From contig NZ_CP049107.1 of assembly GCF_011044255.1 (NCBI RefSeq), positions 744,001 through 808,000 of the forward strand: a stretch of 64,000 nt of DNA, read 5' to 3'. Origin of the DNA: Rhizorhabdus phycosphaerae (GTDB taxonomy: Bacteria > Pseudomonadota > Alphaproteobacteria > Sphingomonadales > Sphingomonadaceae). The notes below the pieces were generated by a model. The model saw only the letters and a list, made by a program, of their open reading frames with translations. It was not told the DNA's origin and made no database searches. Positions 1 to 7,797 of this stretch are shown one piece after another. The number at the start of each line of letters is the position of its first letter. Position 1 is the stretch's first letter. Position numbers and translations under genes: made by a program.

Positions 1-423
1 CTGCGCCAGGTCCGCGCGCATGTCTATGCGCCCTGCTCGATCGGACCCACCATCGCCTGCCAGTGGATGGAGGACGGCAGCGCCGACGAGATCGTCGCGG
101 AAATTTCCGAGGAACTGGCCGCGCGCGGCGACATTGCCCGGCTTGTGCTCGGGGACCTGTTCGTGCCGCCTGCCGATCGGCGCTGCCCGCATCTCTGGCT
201 GCCCCTGCCCGAGCTGGATGCCGAGCGCATCGCCGCCCGCGCAATGCGGGCAGGCGTACAGGTCACGCCGCCTTCGGCGCCGCTGATCGAGCCGCGACTG
301 ATATCGGGCATCCGGCTGTGCCTGGGGCCGGCGGCGGACCGCGCACAGCTGCGGACCGCGCTCGACCGGCTGGCCGGCGGACTTGACGCGGATCACCCCG
401 AACCCGCCGCAGCCGTGGTATGA
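1..423 (+). CDS. C-terminal part of a MocR-like PLP aminotransferase-domain protein (5' end outside window)
   Basis: The reading frame is open from base 1 and ends with TGA at 421-423, so only the last 140 residues are present. The ending with a [15 protein letters not shown] segment resembles the C-terminus of the fold-type I aminotransferase domain of MocR/PdxR-type regulators, where an LRLC-like strand precedes the final helix. The catalytic lysine and any N-terminal winged-helix DNA-binding domain lie upstream and cannot be seen. The next gene is pdxH, whose product makes the PLP cofactor, and that fits a PLP-dependent protein here. A free-standing class I/II aminotransferase is the alternative. 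Confidence 0.6.
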   Translation: MRQVRAHVYAPCSIGPTIACQWMEDGSADEIVAEISEELAARGDIARLVLGDLFVPPADRRCPHLWLPLPELDAERIAARAMRAGVQVTPPSAPLIEPRLISGIRLCLGPAADRAQLRTALDRLAGGLDADHPEPAAAVV

Positions 424-460
424 GGCCGCTCCCCGACCGATTCTTCTGGACGAACGAACG

Positions 461-1039
461 ATGACGACCGATCCCTTTGCCCTGTTCGCCGACTGGTTCA
501 CCGAAGCCAAAGCCAGCGAACCCAATGATCCCGAAGCGATGGCGGTGGCGACCGTGGGCCAGGACGGGCAGCCCTCCGTCCGGATGGTGCTGCTGAAGGG
601 GCATGATACGCGCGGCTTCGTCTTCTACACCAATTATGAGAGCCGAAAGGCGGGGCAGATCTTCGAGACCGGACGCGCCGCTCTGTTGTTCCACTGGAAG
701 TCGCTGCGCCGCCAGGTCCGCATCGAAGGCCCCGTGCTGAAGGTCAGCTCCGAAGAGGGCGACGCCTATTTTGCGACCCGCCACCGGGACTCTCAGCTCG
801 GCGCCTGGGCTTCCGAGCAATCGCGCCCGCTCGACAGCCGCGAGACCTTCGAGGCGCGCTATGACGAGATGGCCCGCCGCTTCGAAGGCCAGCCGGTTCC
901 GCGTCCGCCGCACTGGTCGGGCTTCCGCGTCGTGCCAGAGCGGATCGAATTCTGGCTCGATCGGCCCCATCGCCTGCACGAGCGCCGGCTGTTCCTGCGC
1001 GAGGGCGAAAGCTGGAACAAAGGCATGCTTTACCCATGA
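461..1039 (+). CDS. pdxH: Pyridoxamine/pyridoxine 5'-phosphate oxidase
   Basis: This cytoplasmic FMN enzyme oxidises pyridoxamine or pyridoxine 5'-phosphate to pyridoxal 5'-phosphate. The 192-residue product has the usual family length and its landmarks in order: [10 protein letters not shown] and [12 protein letters not shown] for FMN and dimer contacts, then the C-terminal PERIEFW and RLHER segment with the substrate-binding arginine, ending in LYP. An ATG at 383 is in frame, but the homologous protein begins at the ATG at 461. The stop is followed 10 bases later by a cation transporter gene on the same strand, so the two are probably co-transcribed. Confidence 0.93.
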   Translation: MTTDPFALFADWFTEAKASEPNDPEAMAVATVGQDGQPSVRMVLLKGHDTRGFVFYTNYESRKAGQIFETGRAALLFHWKSLRRQVRIEGPVLKVSSEEGDAYFATRHRDSQLGAWASEQSRPLDSRETFEARYDEMARRFEGQPVPRPPHWSGFRVVPERIEFWLDRPHRLHERRLFLREGESWNKGMLYP

Positions 1040-1049
1040 GCGTCGCCGC

Positions 1050-1940
1050 ATGACCATGTCGGCCAATGTCCGCGCCGGCATGGCTTCGGTGTCGGTCGCC
1101 GGTACGCTGATCCTGCTCAAGGGCTATGCCAGCTGGCAGACGGGTTCGGCCGCCGTTCTCGGCTCGCTGGCCGACACAGCGCTCGACCTGATCGCCTCGC
1201 TGGTGACGCTCTACAGCGTGAGGCTGGCGGCGATGCCGGCAGACCGGCAGCATCGTTTCGGCCATGGCAAGGCAGAGGCCATCGCCGCCTTTTTCCAGGT
1301 GGTGCTGATCAGCCTGTCGGCTTTCTGGATCATCGTGCATTCGATCCAGCAGCTGGTCGCGGGCGAGCGTCCGACCGAAGCGATGGCGGGCATATGGGTG
1401 TCGGTCGTCGCCCTCCTGCTCACCCTGCTGCTGATCTCCTATCAGCGCCGGGTGATCGCGCGCACCGGATCGCTCGCGATCGGCACCGACCGCATCCATT
1501 ATCAGAGCGACCTGCTGCTCAACGCCGCGGTGATCGCGGCGCTGCTGATCGAGGCCGAGCTGGGAATCGCGGGCGCCGATGCGATCGCCGGCATGGCGAT
1601 CGGGCTGTGGCTGCTCTACGGCGCCTATGGCGCCTCGCGCACGGCGATCGATCAGCTGATGGACCGCGAATGGCCCGAAGATCGCCGTCGCGCCTTCATC
1701 GAGGTGGCATCGCGCCATCCCGAGCTTCACGGCATCCACGATCTCAAGACCCGTACCGCCGGCCACAAGGATTTCGTCCAGTTCCACGTCTGGGTCGATC
1801 CGGACATGACCGTGGGCGAGGCCCACCGCGTGATGGACGAGGTCGAGGCCAAGCTGTGCGACGCCTTTCCGGGCGTCGAGATTTTGATCCACCCCGACCC
1901 GGCCGGGCATCGGGAACAGGGCGAGGAACGCTGCTCATGA
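1050..1940 (+). CDS. Cation diffusion facilitator family transporter (FieF/YiiP type)
   Basis: Inner-membrane proton antiporter that exports divalent metals such as zinc or iron. The 296-residue protein has the CDF layout: a six-helix membrane region over the first 200 residues, with LADTALDLIA in helix 2 and HYQSDLLLN in helix 5 giving the D-x3-D and H-x3-D metal site. A histidine-loop-like HRFGHGKAE follows helix 2, and the cytoplasmic C-terminal domain has HDLKTRTAGHKDFVQFHVWVD. The start could be the ATG at 1050 or the one at 1056. It overlaps the next gene by four bases (ATGA at 1937). The exact metal cannot be read from the sequence. Confidence 0.88.
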   Translation: MTMSANVRAGMASVSVAGTLILLKGYASWQTGSAAVLGSLADTALDLIASLVTLYSVRLAAMPADRQHRFGHGKAEAIAAFFQVVLISLSAFWIIVHSIQQLVAGERPTEAMAGIWVSVVALLLTLLLISYQRRVIARTGSLAIGTDRIHYQSDLLLNAAVIAALLIEAELGIAGADAIAGMAIGLWLLYGAYGASRTAIDQLMDREWPEDRRRAFIEVASRHPELHGIHDLKTRTAGHKDFVQFHVWVDPDMTVGEAHRVMDEVEAKLCDAFPGVEILIHPDPAGHREQGEERCS

Positions 1941-2731
1941 AAATCCCCTTCCAGCAGGTCGATGCCTTTGCCGACCGCCCCTTCACCGGCAATCCAGCCG
2001 CGGTGATGCCGCTCGAAGCCTGGCTCGACGACGCGACGCTGCAGGCGATCGCGGCGGAGAATAATCTGGCGGAGACCGCCTTCATCGTTCCCTGGGCCGG
2101 GCCCGAAGCCGATTTCGAACTGCGCTGGTTCACGCCCGAAGTGGAGGTGGCCCTGTGCGGCCATGCGACGCTCGCGACCGGCCATGCCCTGTTGTCGCGC
2201 GAAGGCGCTCCCGACGGCGTTCGCTTCGCCACCCGCAAGTCGGGCGTGCTCGAGGTACACCGCGTTGGCGACGGCTATCGCCTCGCTTTGCCGGCCTGGG
2301 AGATGTCCCCCGCCGATCTCTCCGCCCAGGCGGCGCCGCTGGGCGCGCGGCCCGAAGAGATGCTGTGGCGCGACGGCGGCTATGCGCTGTTCCGCTTTGC
2401 GGACGAGGCGACGATCCGTTCGTTGAACCCCGATTTCCGCGCGATGCGGTCGTTCGACGACCTTCTCTTCATCGTCACCGCACCCGGCGATTCCACCGAC
2501 ATCGTCAGCCGCGTCTTTGCGCCGGGCGCCGGCATCGACGAGGATCCGGTGACGGGCTCGGCCCACTGCCTGCTCGCGACCTATTGGGCCGGACGGCTCG
2601 GAAGGACGCGCTTCTCCGCTTATCAGGCGTCGACGCGCGGCGGCCATATCGAGGTCGAGCTGGCCGACGACAGGGTCTATCTCGGCGGGCGATGCGTGAC
2701 CGTCATCGAGGGGGTCTTCACCCTCGGCTGA
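1937..2731 (+). CDS. PhzF family isomerase/epimerase-like protein
   Basis: Cytoplasmic protein of the PhzF superfamily, a diaminopimelate-epimerase fold without the cysteine pair. It is 264 residues long, as expected. It opens with QVDAF..RPFTGNPAAV, has the conserved glutamate in NNLAETAFI (residue 46) that acts as general acid/base in PhzF, then RWFTPEVEVALCGHATLA and GIDEDPVTGSAHC. Most chromosomal members have unknown substrates and there is no phenazine cluster nearby, so a role in phenazine synthesis should not be inferred. The ATGA overlap with the transporter gene upstream points to translational coupling. Confidence 0.88.
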   Translation: MKIPFQQVDAFADRPFTGNPAAVMPLEAWLDDATLQAIAAENNLAETAFIVPWAGPEADFELRWFTPEVEVALCGHATLATGHALLSREGAPDGVRFATRKSGVLEVHRVGDGYRLALPAWEMSPADLSAQAAPLGARPEEMLWRDGGYALFRFADEATIRSLNPDFRAMRSFDDLLFIVTAPGDSTDIVSRVFAPGAGIDEDPVTGSAHCLLATYWAGRLGRTRFSAYQASTRGGHIEVELADDRVYLGGRCVTVIEGVFTLG

Positions 2732-2746
2732 CGCGACGCGGAGCGG

Positions 2747-3871
2747 TCAGGCGGCGTCCATCAGCCGGGCGGACACGGTTTCCTCGATCCAGCCGCCACC
2801 CAGAACGCGGTCTCCGGCATAGAGCACCGCCGCCTGCCCGGGGGCGACGCCATATTCAGGCTGATCGAAGCTGAGCAGGCCGCCCTCGAAACGGGCGGGC
2901 ACCGGCTTCGCCAGCGAGCGCACCTTGGCGGTCAGCGGGCCGTCATGGCCTTCGCCGATCCAGTTGACATCCTCCAGCCTGGCCGCCGACACTGCCAGGG
3001 CGCGGCGCGGCCCGACCACCAGCCGCTTCGTGGCTGGCTCGAGGCGCACGACATAAAGCGGCTCGGGGCTGCCCCCGATCTCGATCCCGCGACGCTGGCC
3101 CACGGTGAAGTGGATGAGCCCGCGGTGCCGTCCGACGACGCGTCCCGACAGGTCGACGATCTCGCCGTCTTCGGCCGCTTCGGGGCGCATCTTCTTGACG
3201 ATCGACGCATAGTCGCCGTCGGGCACGAAGCAGATATCCTGGCTGTCCGGCTTGGCGGCCACGCCGAGACCGATCTCGGCTGCGATCTCGCGCACGCGCG
3301 GCTTGGGCAGCCCGCCCAGCGGAAAGCGGAGATATTCGAGCTGGTCGCGGGTCGTCGCGAACAGGAAATAGCTCTGGTCGCGCGCAGGATCGGCGGCACG
3401 GTGGAGTTCGGGCCGCCTACCCTGCCCCAACACACGGCGCACATAATGGCCCGTGGCAAGACAGTCCGCGCCGAGATCGCGGGCGATGCCGAACAGGTCC
3501 GTAAACTTCACGCTCTGGTTGCAGCGCACGCAGGGGATAGGCGTCCGGCCTGCCGCATATTCGTCCGCGAAGTCGGACATGACCGACTCCCGGAAGCGGC
3601 TTTCATAGTCGAAGACATAATGGGCGATGCCCAGCCGGTCGGCGACGGCACGCGCGTCGCGTATGTCCTGTCCGGCGCAGCAGCTGCCGGTGCGGCCGAC
3701 AGCGGCGCCATGGTCGTAGAGCTGGAGCGTCACGCCGATCGTCTCGGCACCGCTGGCGGCAGCGAGAGCCGCGACCACCGAACTGTCCACGCCGCCGGAC
3801 ATGGCGACGACGATCCGGGCGCCCTTGAGGGAGCCGTCGACCGCCTGTTCGAGCTGAAAATCCGCGTCCAT
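2747..3871 (-). CDS. mnmA: tRNA-specific 2-thiouridylase MnmA
   Basis: MnmA places the sulfur at position 2 of U34 in tRNA-Lys, -Glu and -Gln, using ATP and sulfur relayed as persulfide. From the chosen start the protein has 374 residues: a PP-loop SGGVDS at residues 25-30, the first catalytic cysteine in [14 protein letters not shown], and the second in [13 protein letters not shown], followed by the beta-barrel C-terminus. The frame extends upstream to an ATG at 3946, and an ATG at 3883 is also possible. I chose 3871 because homologues begin just before the FQLEQ segment. It converges with the PhzF gene, with only 15 bases between stops. Confidence 0.93.
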   Translation of the reverse strand: MDADFQLEQAVDGSLKGARIVVAMSGGVDSSVVAALAAASGAETIGVTLQLYDHGAAVGRTGSCCAGQDIRDARAVADRLGIAHYVFDYESRFRESVMSDFADEYAAGRTPIPCVRCNQSVKFTDLFGIARDLGADCLATGHYVRRVLGQGRRPELHRAADPARDQSYFLFATTRDQLEYLRFPLGGLPKPRVREIAAEIGLGVAAKPDSQDICFVPDGDYASIVKKMRPEAAEDGEIVDLSGRVVGRHRGLIHFTVGQRRGIEIGGSPEPLYVVRLEPATKRLVVGPRRALAVSAARLEDVNWIGEGHDGPLTAKVRSLAKPVPARFEGGLLSFDQPEYGVAPGQAAVLYAGDRVLGGGWIEETVSARLMDAA

Positions 3872-4083
3872 CGCGCGGCCCATAGCAGAAGGTGCCGCCG
3901 TCGGCAGCGGATTTTGGGCTTTTTGGAGGAAAAGGCGGTGAATCAATATGCTAAATAGCGCTCACCGCTCCCCATGGGCCGGGGGGCTACGGAGAATTCC
4001 GGGTCTTAAAGTTCGTTTCAGCCCTAAAGATTCGCTCCGCCCCGCCGTTTCTTGGTGTGTCACGGGAATGGGCAGGTGTCGGA

Positions 4084-4362
4084 ATGAAGATCAACATCAA
4101 CGAATTCCGCATCGACAAAGCCCAATCGGTCGAAGCTCCGCTGGACTTCGCCACGCTCTGCGCCCTTATCGCCGAACATCAGGCCGCCACGCCCACGGCG
4201 CGGCTCGCCCTGTCCGACGACGCATATGAGGAGCCGATCGACCCCGTCCATCCAGCGGTCGCCGTCCTGCTTTCGGGGCCAGGGCAGCCAACGGCGACGG
4301 GCAATGCGCAGGGCAGCTTTCATGCAGCTGCCGCTGCGCTTTTCAGCGGAAGAGCGCGGTGA
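4084..4362 (+). CDS. Small hypothetical protein
   Basis: A 92-residue open frame starting MKININEFRIDKAQ, with a soluble, slightly acidic composition and no recognised motif, membrane segment or signal peptide. An in-frame ATG 27 bases upstream would add nine residues. It lies between mnmA on the other strand and sciP, and no strong ribosome site is visible. An overlapping opposite-strand frame of similar length exists, so the assignment rests mainly on the plausible start and backbone-like codon use. Function unknown. Confidence 0.4.
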   Translation: MKININEFRIDKAQSVEAPLDFATLCALIAEHQAATPTARLALSDDAYEEPIDPVHPAVAVLLSGPGQPTATGNAQGSFHAAAAALFSGRAR

Positions 4363-4473
4363 ACATGATGATCACCGCATTTACCTTACCGCGAAAACTT
4401 TCCTTTGCAGCGCGTTCATTAAAACGGCGGCGGGGAAACAGTCACGGTCGACGGACCATGTTCGAGGTATCGC

Positions 4474-4773
4474 ATGCTTGAGAATCAGAAGATCCGCCCG
4501 CACCAGGTCATTGGTCCTCTCGGCGAACCGCTCACGCTCGACAGCCTGCCTCCGGCCGGCACGACGCGATGGGTCGTGCGCCGCAAGGCCGAGGTCGTGG
4601 CAGCGGTCAGCGGCGGCCTTTTGACGGTCGATGAAGCGTGTGAACGCTACGGCCTCAGCGTGGAGGAATTCGCCGGCTGGCAACGGGCCGTGGAGCGATC
4701 GGGCATGCCCGGCCTCCGCGTGACGCGGATCCAGCACTACAAGTCCCTCTACGAACGACAACAGAAATACTGA
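4474..4773 (+). CDS. sciP: SciP-like DUF1153 protein, CtrA inhibitor family
   Basis: A 99-residue helix-turn-helix protein of the DUF1153 family. In Caulobacter the family member SciP binds CtrA and blocks transcription of CtrA-activated cell-cycle and flagellar genes. The diagnostic core is present: VIGPLGEPLTL near the start, TTRWVVRRKAEVVAAV at about residues 30-45, LLTVDEACERYGLSVEEF as the helix-turn-helix, and WQRAVERSGMPGLRVTRIQ near the end. It is a stand-alone gene with its own start at 4474. The family assignment is secure. That it restrains CtrA in this organism is inferred from Caulobacter. Confidence 0.9.
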   Translation: MLENQKIRPHQVIGPLGEPLTLDSLPPAGTTRWVVRRKAEVVAAVSGGLLTVDEACERYGLSVEEFAGWQRAVERSGMPGLRVTRIQHYKSLYERQQKY

Positions 4774-4862
4774 TCGCGCCACACGGCGAATATCGGGGTC
4801 CGCCTCCACCGGGGGCGGGCCCTTTTCTTATGTTGCGCTATGCTTCTCGACTGTTGCCGAAC

Positions 4863-4887
4863 GGAACAAGCTGCGACGATGCACGTA
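4863..4887 (+). promoter_or_regulatory. Candidate EcfG-type general stress promoter (GGAAC-N16-CGTA)
   Basis: GGAAC at 4863-4867 is followed after 16 bases by CGTA, one mismatch from the CGTT -10 element of alphaproteobacterial EcfG sigma factors. It lies about 57 bases upstream of the GTG start of the GlsB/YeaQ-like gene, a stress-associated family, which supports the reading. Confidence 0.5.
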
Positions 4888-4943
4888 GTGTTGGCAGGAG
4901 ATCCGGCGGGGACCGGACCCGAAACGGCACGCAGGAGGACAAC

Positions 4944-5195
4944 GTGATCGACTTCATCATTTTTCTTATCGTTGGCGGCATCATCGGCTGGCTCGCCAGC
5001 ATCGTGATGCGCACCGACGGACAGCAGGGGATCATCCTCAACATCGTCGTCGGTATCATCGGCTCCTTCATCGGCGGCGTGCTGTTCGGCCCGACCCTGG
5101 GCGGAGGCGGCATCTATGGCTGGCTTTCGGCCTTTCTGGGCGCGGTCATCCTGCTCGCCATCGTCAACCTGATCCGTCGCGGCAGCGTCCGCTGA
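4944..5195 (+). CDS. GlsB/YeaQ/YmgE family stress-response membrane protein
   Basis: An 83-residue, almost wholly hydrophobic protein of the transglycosylase-associated / GlsB-YeaQ-YmgE family, small inner-membrane proteins induced by envelope or acid stress whose mechanism is unclear. Three membrane helices are visible, with glycine-rich GGIIGWLAS in the first, GIIGSFIGGVLFGP in the second and the third near the C-terminus. The chosen start is GTG at 4944 because AGGAGGA lies a few bases upstream; an in-frame ATG at 4830 has no such site and would add a polar, unrelated N-terminus. An EcfG-like promoter lies upstream and a strong hairpin terminator follows the stop. Confidence 0.88.
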   Translation: MIDFIIFLIVGGIIGWLASIVMRTDGQQGIILNIVVGIIGSFIGGVLFGPTLGGGGIYGWLSAFLGAVILLAIVNLIRRGSVR

Positions 5196-5201
5196 TTGCC
5201 C

Positions 5202-5237
5202 GAAGCGGCCGGCATTTCCGCCGGCCGCTTCTCCCTT
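5202..5237 (+). terminator. Rho-independent-type terminator after the GlsB/YeaQ-like gene
   Basis: GAAGCGGCCGGC (5202-5213), a six-base loop, then the perfect complement GCCGGCCGCTTC (5220-5231), followed by TCCCTT. The 12-bp stem starts six bases after the stop codon. Confidence 0.75.
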
Positions 5238-5336
5238 GGCCGGCACCGCCCGCCATCAGAACAGTTTGAAGACGCCACCCCTCGCTCTACTGAGTGCCAC
5301 ACGCACAGGGCGACAGAGACTCGAGGGGGCATATCC

Positions 5337-6110
5337 ATGGCGAACCGCGCCAAGCTCACGGCCTACGGACTTCCGCGCAAGCCTTTCGCCATCCGACCCG
5401 CGCCGCACGAGCGCGACTGGATGGACGCCACCAGCCAGCGCTATGCCTATCGCTGCCTTCCGCTCAACATCGCCAATGCCCATGGCTGGGAACTGCTCTG
5501 CACGCAGGGCTTTTCCGCCTGGTGGAACGGCAATCCGGGTCTCGACGCGATCAGGATCGAGCCCGATGTCGCGGGCGAAGTGCCAGCGATCAGCCATTTC
5601 GGCCATGGCATCGTCACCTTTCATATCAACGCGGTGTTCCGGACGGAGCCAGGCTATGATCTGATGGTCCAGGGGCCGATCAACCGTCCGAAGGATGCGA
5701 TCGCACCGCTGTCGGGAGTGGTCGAAACCGACTGGACCCCTTTTACCTTCACCATGAACTGGCAGTTCACGCGGCCGCAGACGGTCATCCGCTTCGAGCC
5801 GGGCGAGGTCTTCTGTCATATCTATCCCATCCGGCGCGGCGACATCGAAAGGTTCGAACCCGAATTCCGGGCGATCGAGGACGATCCCGAGCTTTATGCC
5901 GAGTTCCAGGCCTGGTCGGCCAGCCGCGCCGGCTTCCTGAGCGATCTGAAAGATCCCAAATCGCCGACGAGCGGCGACAAATGGCAGAAACATTATTATC
6001 GCGGCCAGACGGTCGGCGGCGGCGAGGTCGCGTCCGACGATCATCGGACCAAGATACGGCTCAAGCCCTTCTCGGTCGTCAGACCCGACGGCGGAGAAGG
6101 CGGGAGCTAG
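5337..6110 (+). CDS. DUF6065 family protein
   Basis: A 257-residue soluble protein that I place in the uncharacterised DUF6065 family from segments such as HGWELLCTQGFSAWWNG, NRPKDAIAPLSGVVETDW, TFTMNWQFTRP and GEVFCHIYPI. The C-terminal third (DKWQKHYYRGQ) is polar and basic. The start at 5337 is preceded by GAGGGGG at good spacing; the frame is open further upstream but crosses the terminator of the previous gene. There is no signal peptide. Its function is unknown and the surrounding genes do not suggest one. The stop overlaps the convergent gene's stop by four bases. Confidence 0.8.
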   Translation: MANRAKLTAYGLPRKPFAIRPAPHERDWMDATSQRYAYRCLPLNIANAHGWELLCTQGFSAWWNGNPGLDAIRIEPDVAGEVPAISHFGHGIVTFHINAVFRTEPGYDLMVQGPINRPKDAIAPLSGVVETDWTPFTFTMNWQFTRPQTVIRFEPGEVFCHIYPIRRGDIERFEPEFRAIEDDPELYAEFQAWSASRAGFLSDLKDPKSPTSGDKWQKHYYRGQTVGGGEVASDDHRTKIRLKPFSVVRPDGGEGGS

Positions 6111-6451
6111 CTCGCAGGCTCCCCGCCGCTTCCCGGCGGCGGCATGACCTGCGCCTGATCGAGCGACAGGATCACCCGCGGCGGCTCCGCGCTGAAATCG
6201 AAGATCGGATGCGCCCCGATCGATACGCGACCGGCGACGAGGCTCCCCGCAGGGATTCCACGCCCCGTCGACGCGGCGACGAAGATGATCTCCGCTCCTT
6301 GCGCGGGCAGGCAGTCGAGTTCGGTTTCGAACAGGCATTCCCCCCCGATCGAAAATCGCACCAGCATGTCGTCCCCCATCGCCGCGCCCGTGACGGCATC
6401 CGATCGCTCATCGCGCGCTTTCGTTATCAGGGGCAGGAAAGATCGTTGCAT
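6107..6451 (-). CDS. Small hypothetical protein
   Basis: A minus-strand frame of up to 133 residues; the ATG at 6451 gives 114. The region DDMLVRFSIGGECLFETELDCLP and the following alternating hydrophobic strands suggest a small beta-rich domain, and the end is proline- and glycine-rich. I cannot assign a family, and a PilZ-like barrel is only a guess. Other in-frame ATG codons at 6496 and 6379 are possible starts, and no clear ribosome site decides. It converges on the DUF6065 gene with a four-base overlap. Confidence 0.45.
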   Translation of the reverse strand: MQRSFLPLITKARDERSDAVTGAAMGDDMLVRFSIGGECLFETELDCLPAQGAEIIFVAASTGRGIPAGSLVAGRVSIGAHPIFDFSAEPPRVILSLDQAQVMPPPGSGGEPAS

Positions 6452-6626
6452 CCTGACGTCGCTGCCCGCGCGAGGAAATGCTGGAAAGGTCGGCATTGAT
6501 CCGGGCACGCAACGAGCGTAAAAGGACCGTATCGGGGATGGACCGGTCGCCTGGACGATCGGTTACAGCGAGGCGTAGCTGGTTCAGCTTTGCGTGCCGT
6601 TGAAGCCATTCGCCGGAGCATCCGCC

Positions 6627-6815
6627 ATGGAAAGCGCAGTCATCCGATGGTTCATCGCGGGGGTCTTCCTCGCCTTCCTTGCGAGCGTGATTATAGCCGA
6701 CCTTGTCGGCCGAATCCGCCGTGCCTCGCCGCGCAGGCCGACTGACCGGGGCTTCCGCCCGGCAGGACGCCGGCCGGAAACGCGTGGGGGCTGGAAGGCC
6801 GGCGGGCGGCGGTGA
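6627..6815 (+). CDS. Small single-pass membrane protein, hypothetical
   Basis: A 62-residue frame with one strong hydrophobic helix (residues about 6-26, IRWFIAGVFLAFLASVIIA) followed by a very basic, arginine-rich tail, the usual look of small positive-inside membrane proteins. The ATG at 6627 has GGAG nine to twelve bases upstream. No family recognised. Being short and in high-G+C DNA it could be spurious. Confidence 0.38.
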   Translation: MESAVIRWFIAGVFLAFLASVIIADLVGRIRRASPRRPTDRGFRPAGRRPETRGGWKAGGRR

Positions 6816-6848
6816 CGTCGGGTCGGACCCGCGCCACCGCCTGATCGG

Positions 6849-7589
6849 TCATTCGAGTTCGAACGTGACCGAGATGCTCACCGATATCTTCTGCTCACCG
6901 GCCTCGATCATCGTGTCGGCAGCGGCTTCCTTGCGGACCATCGCCATCGGCGCCATCGGACGATAGACCGGCATCGGTTCGCTCGAGCCTTCGCTGATCG
7001 CGAGGATGCGCTTCACGCGCATGCCTGCTGCGCGGGCATAGAGGTCCGCACGCTGCTTCGCCGTGGCAACGGCCTGTTCACGCGCCTTGTCCAGCAGCGG
7101 CTCGGGCTTGTCGATCGACAGCGAGGGGCCATCGATCTGGTTCGCGCCGGCCGCGACGAGCGCATCGAGAACCGGTCCGGCTGCCTTGATGTCGCGGAAG
7201 CGGACGCTGACACGCGACGAGGCCTGATAGCCGGTGATCACCGGCGGCTGATTGTCGGCATAGCGATATTGCGGACTGAGCGAGACCGAGGTGGTCTGGA
7301 TGTCGCGCTCCGCCACACCGGCCTTGCGGATCGCCGCCACGGTCGCAGCCGCACGCCGCGCATTGTCCTTCATCGCTTCGGCGGCCGTCGGCGCCTGGGT
7401 GACGACACCGGCGCCGACGGTGGCGATGTCGGGAACCGCGTTGACCTCGCCCGACGCGACGATGTCGAGCCGAGTCCCGATCACGGGCGGATGGCCGGGG
7501 GGCAGCATGGGCTGCTGTGCCATCAGCGGCGCTGCCGCCGCGGCTGCCAGGAGCGCCGCTCCACCGAACCGGGAAAAACTTACTGTCAT
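6849..7589 (-). CDS. SIMPL domain-containing (DUF541) periplasmic protein
   Basis: A 246-residue exported protein with a signal peptide (residues 1-24, GGAALLAAAAAAPLMAQ) and a SIMPL/DUF541 domain over the rest. Typical segments are LDIVASGEVNAVPDIATVGAGV near the start, then VAAIRKAGVAERDIQTTSVSLSPQY, SVRFRDIKAAGPVLDALVAAGAN and AREQAVATAKQRADLYARAAGM. Relatives include BP26/OMP28 of Brucella and E. coli YggE, linked to oxidative stress tolerance, but the biochemical role is not known. An upstream ATG at 7667 is in frame; the signal peptide fixes 7589. It is divergent from the RND efflux operon. Confidence 0.88.
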   Translation of the reverse strand: MTVSFSRFGGAALLAAAAAAPLMAQQPMLPPGHPPVIGTRLDIVASGEVNAVPDIATVGAGVVTQAPTAAEAMKDNARRAAATVAAIRKAGVAERDIQTTSVSLSPQYRYADNQPPVITGYQASSRVSVRFRDIKAAGPVLDALVAAGANQIDGPSLSIDKPEPLLDKAREQAVATAKQRADLYARAAGMRVKRILAISEGSSEPMPVYRPMAPMAMVRKEAAADTMIEAGEQKISVSISVTFELE

Positions 7590-7723
7590 ATTGGTCTTGC
7601 TCCTGCTTTGCCGCAACTCCCCGTGCGTGCTATCGATCTTTTGGTTGATCCTCGCTGCACGCGGCATGAACGCCTTTCGGGACCGTTATGATCCATGGCG
7701 ATCTTGCCGCAGCCGCTCGCCTC

Positions 7724-7753
7724 TTGAGCGAGGTGATGTATTACTATAATACA
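7724..7753 (+). promoter_or_regulatory. Promoter with overlapping 17-bp operator for the RND efflux operon
   Basis: A perfect inverted repeat, TGTATTA-CTA-TAATACA, spans 7737-7753, 44 bases before the adaptor start. Inside it TATAAT (7745-7750) matches the -10 consensus, with TTGAGC at 7724-7729 as a possible -35 (spacer 15, shorter than ideal). A symmetrical site over the -10 is the usual design for repression by a TetR or MarR dimer. No such regulator gene is adjacent. Confidence 0.6.
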
Positions 7754-7797
7754 GCTGGATCGAGGCGAAGGGGGCCCGCGCGGCCGATAACGGGATT

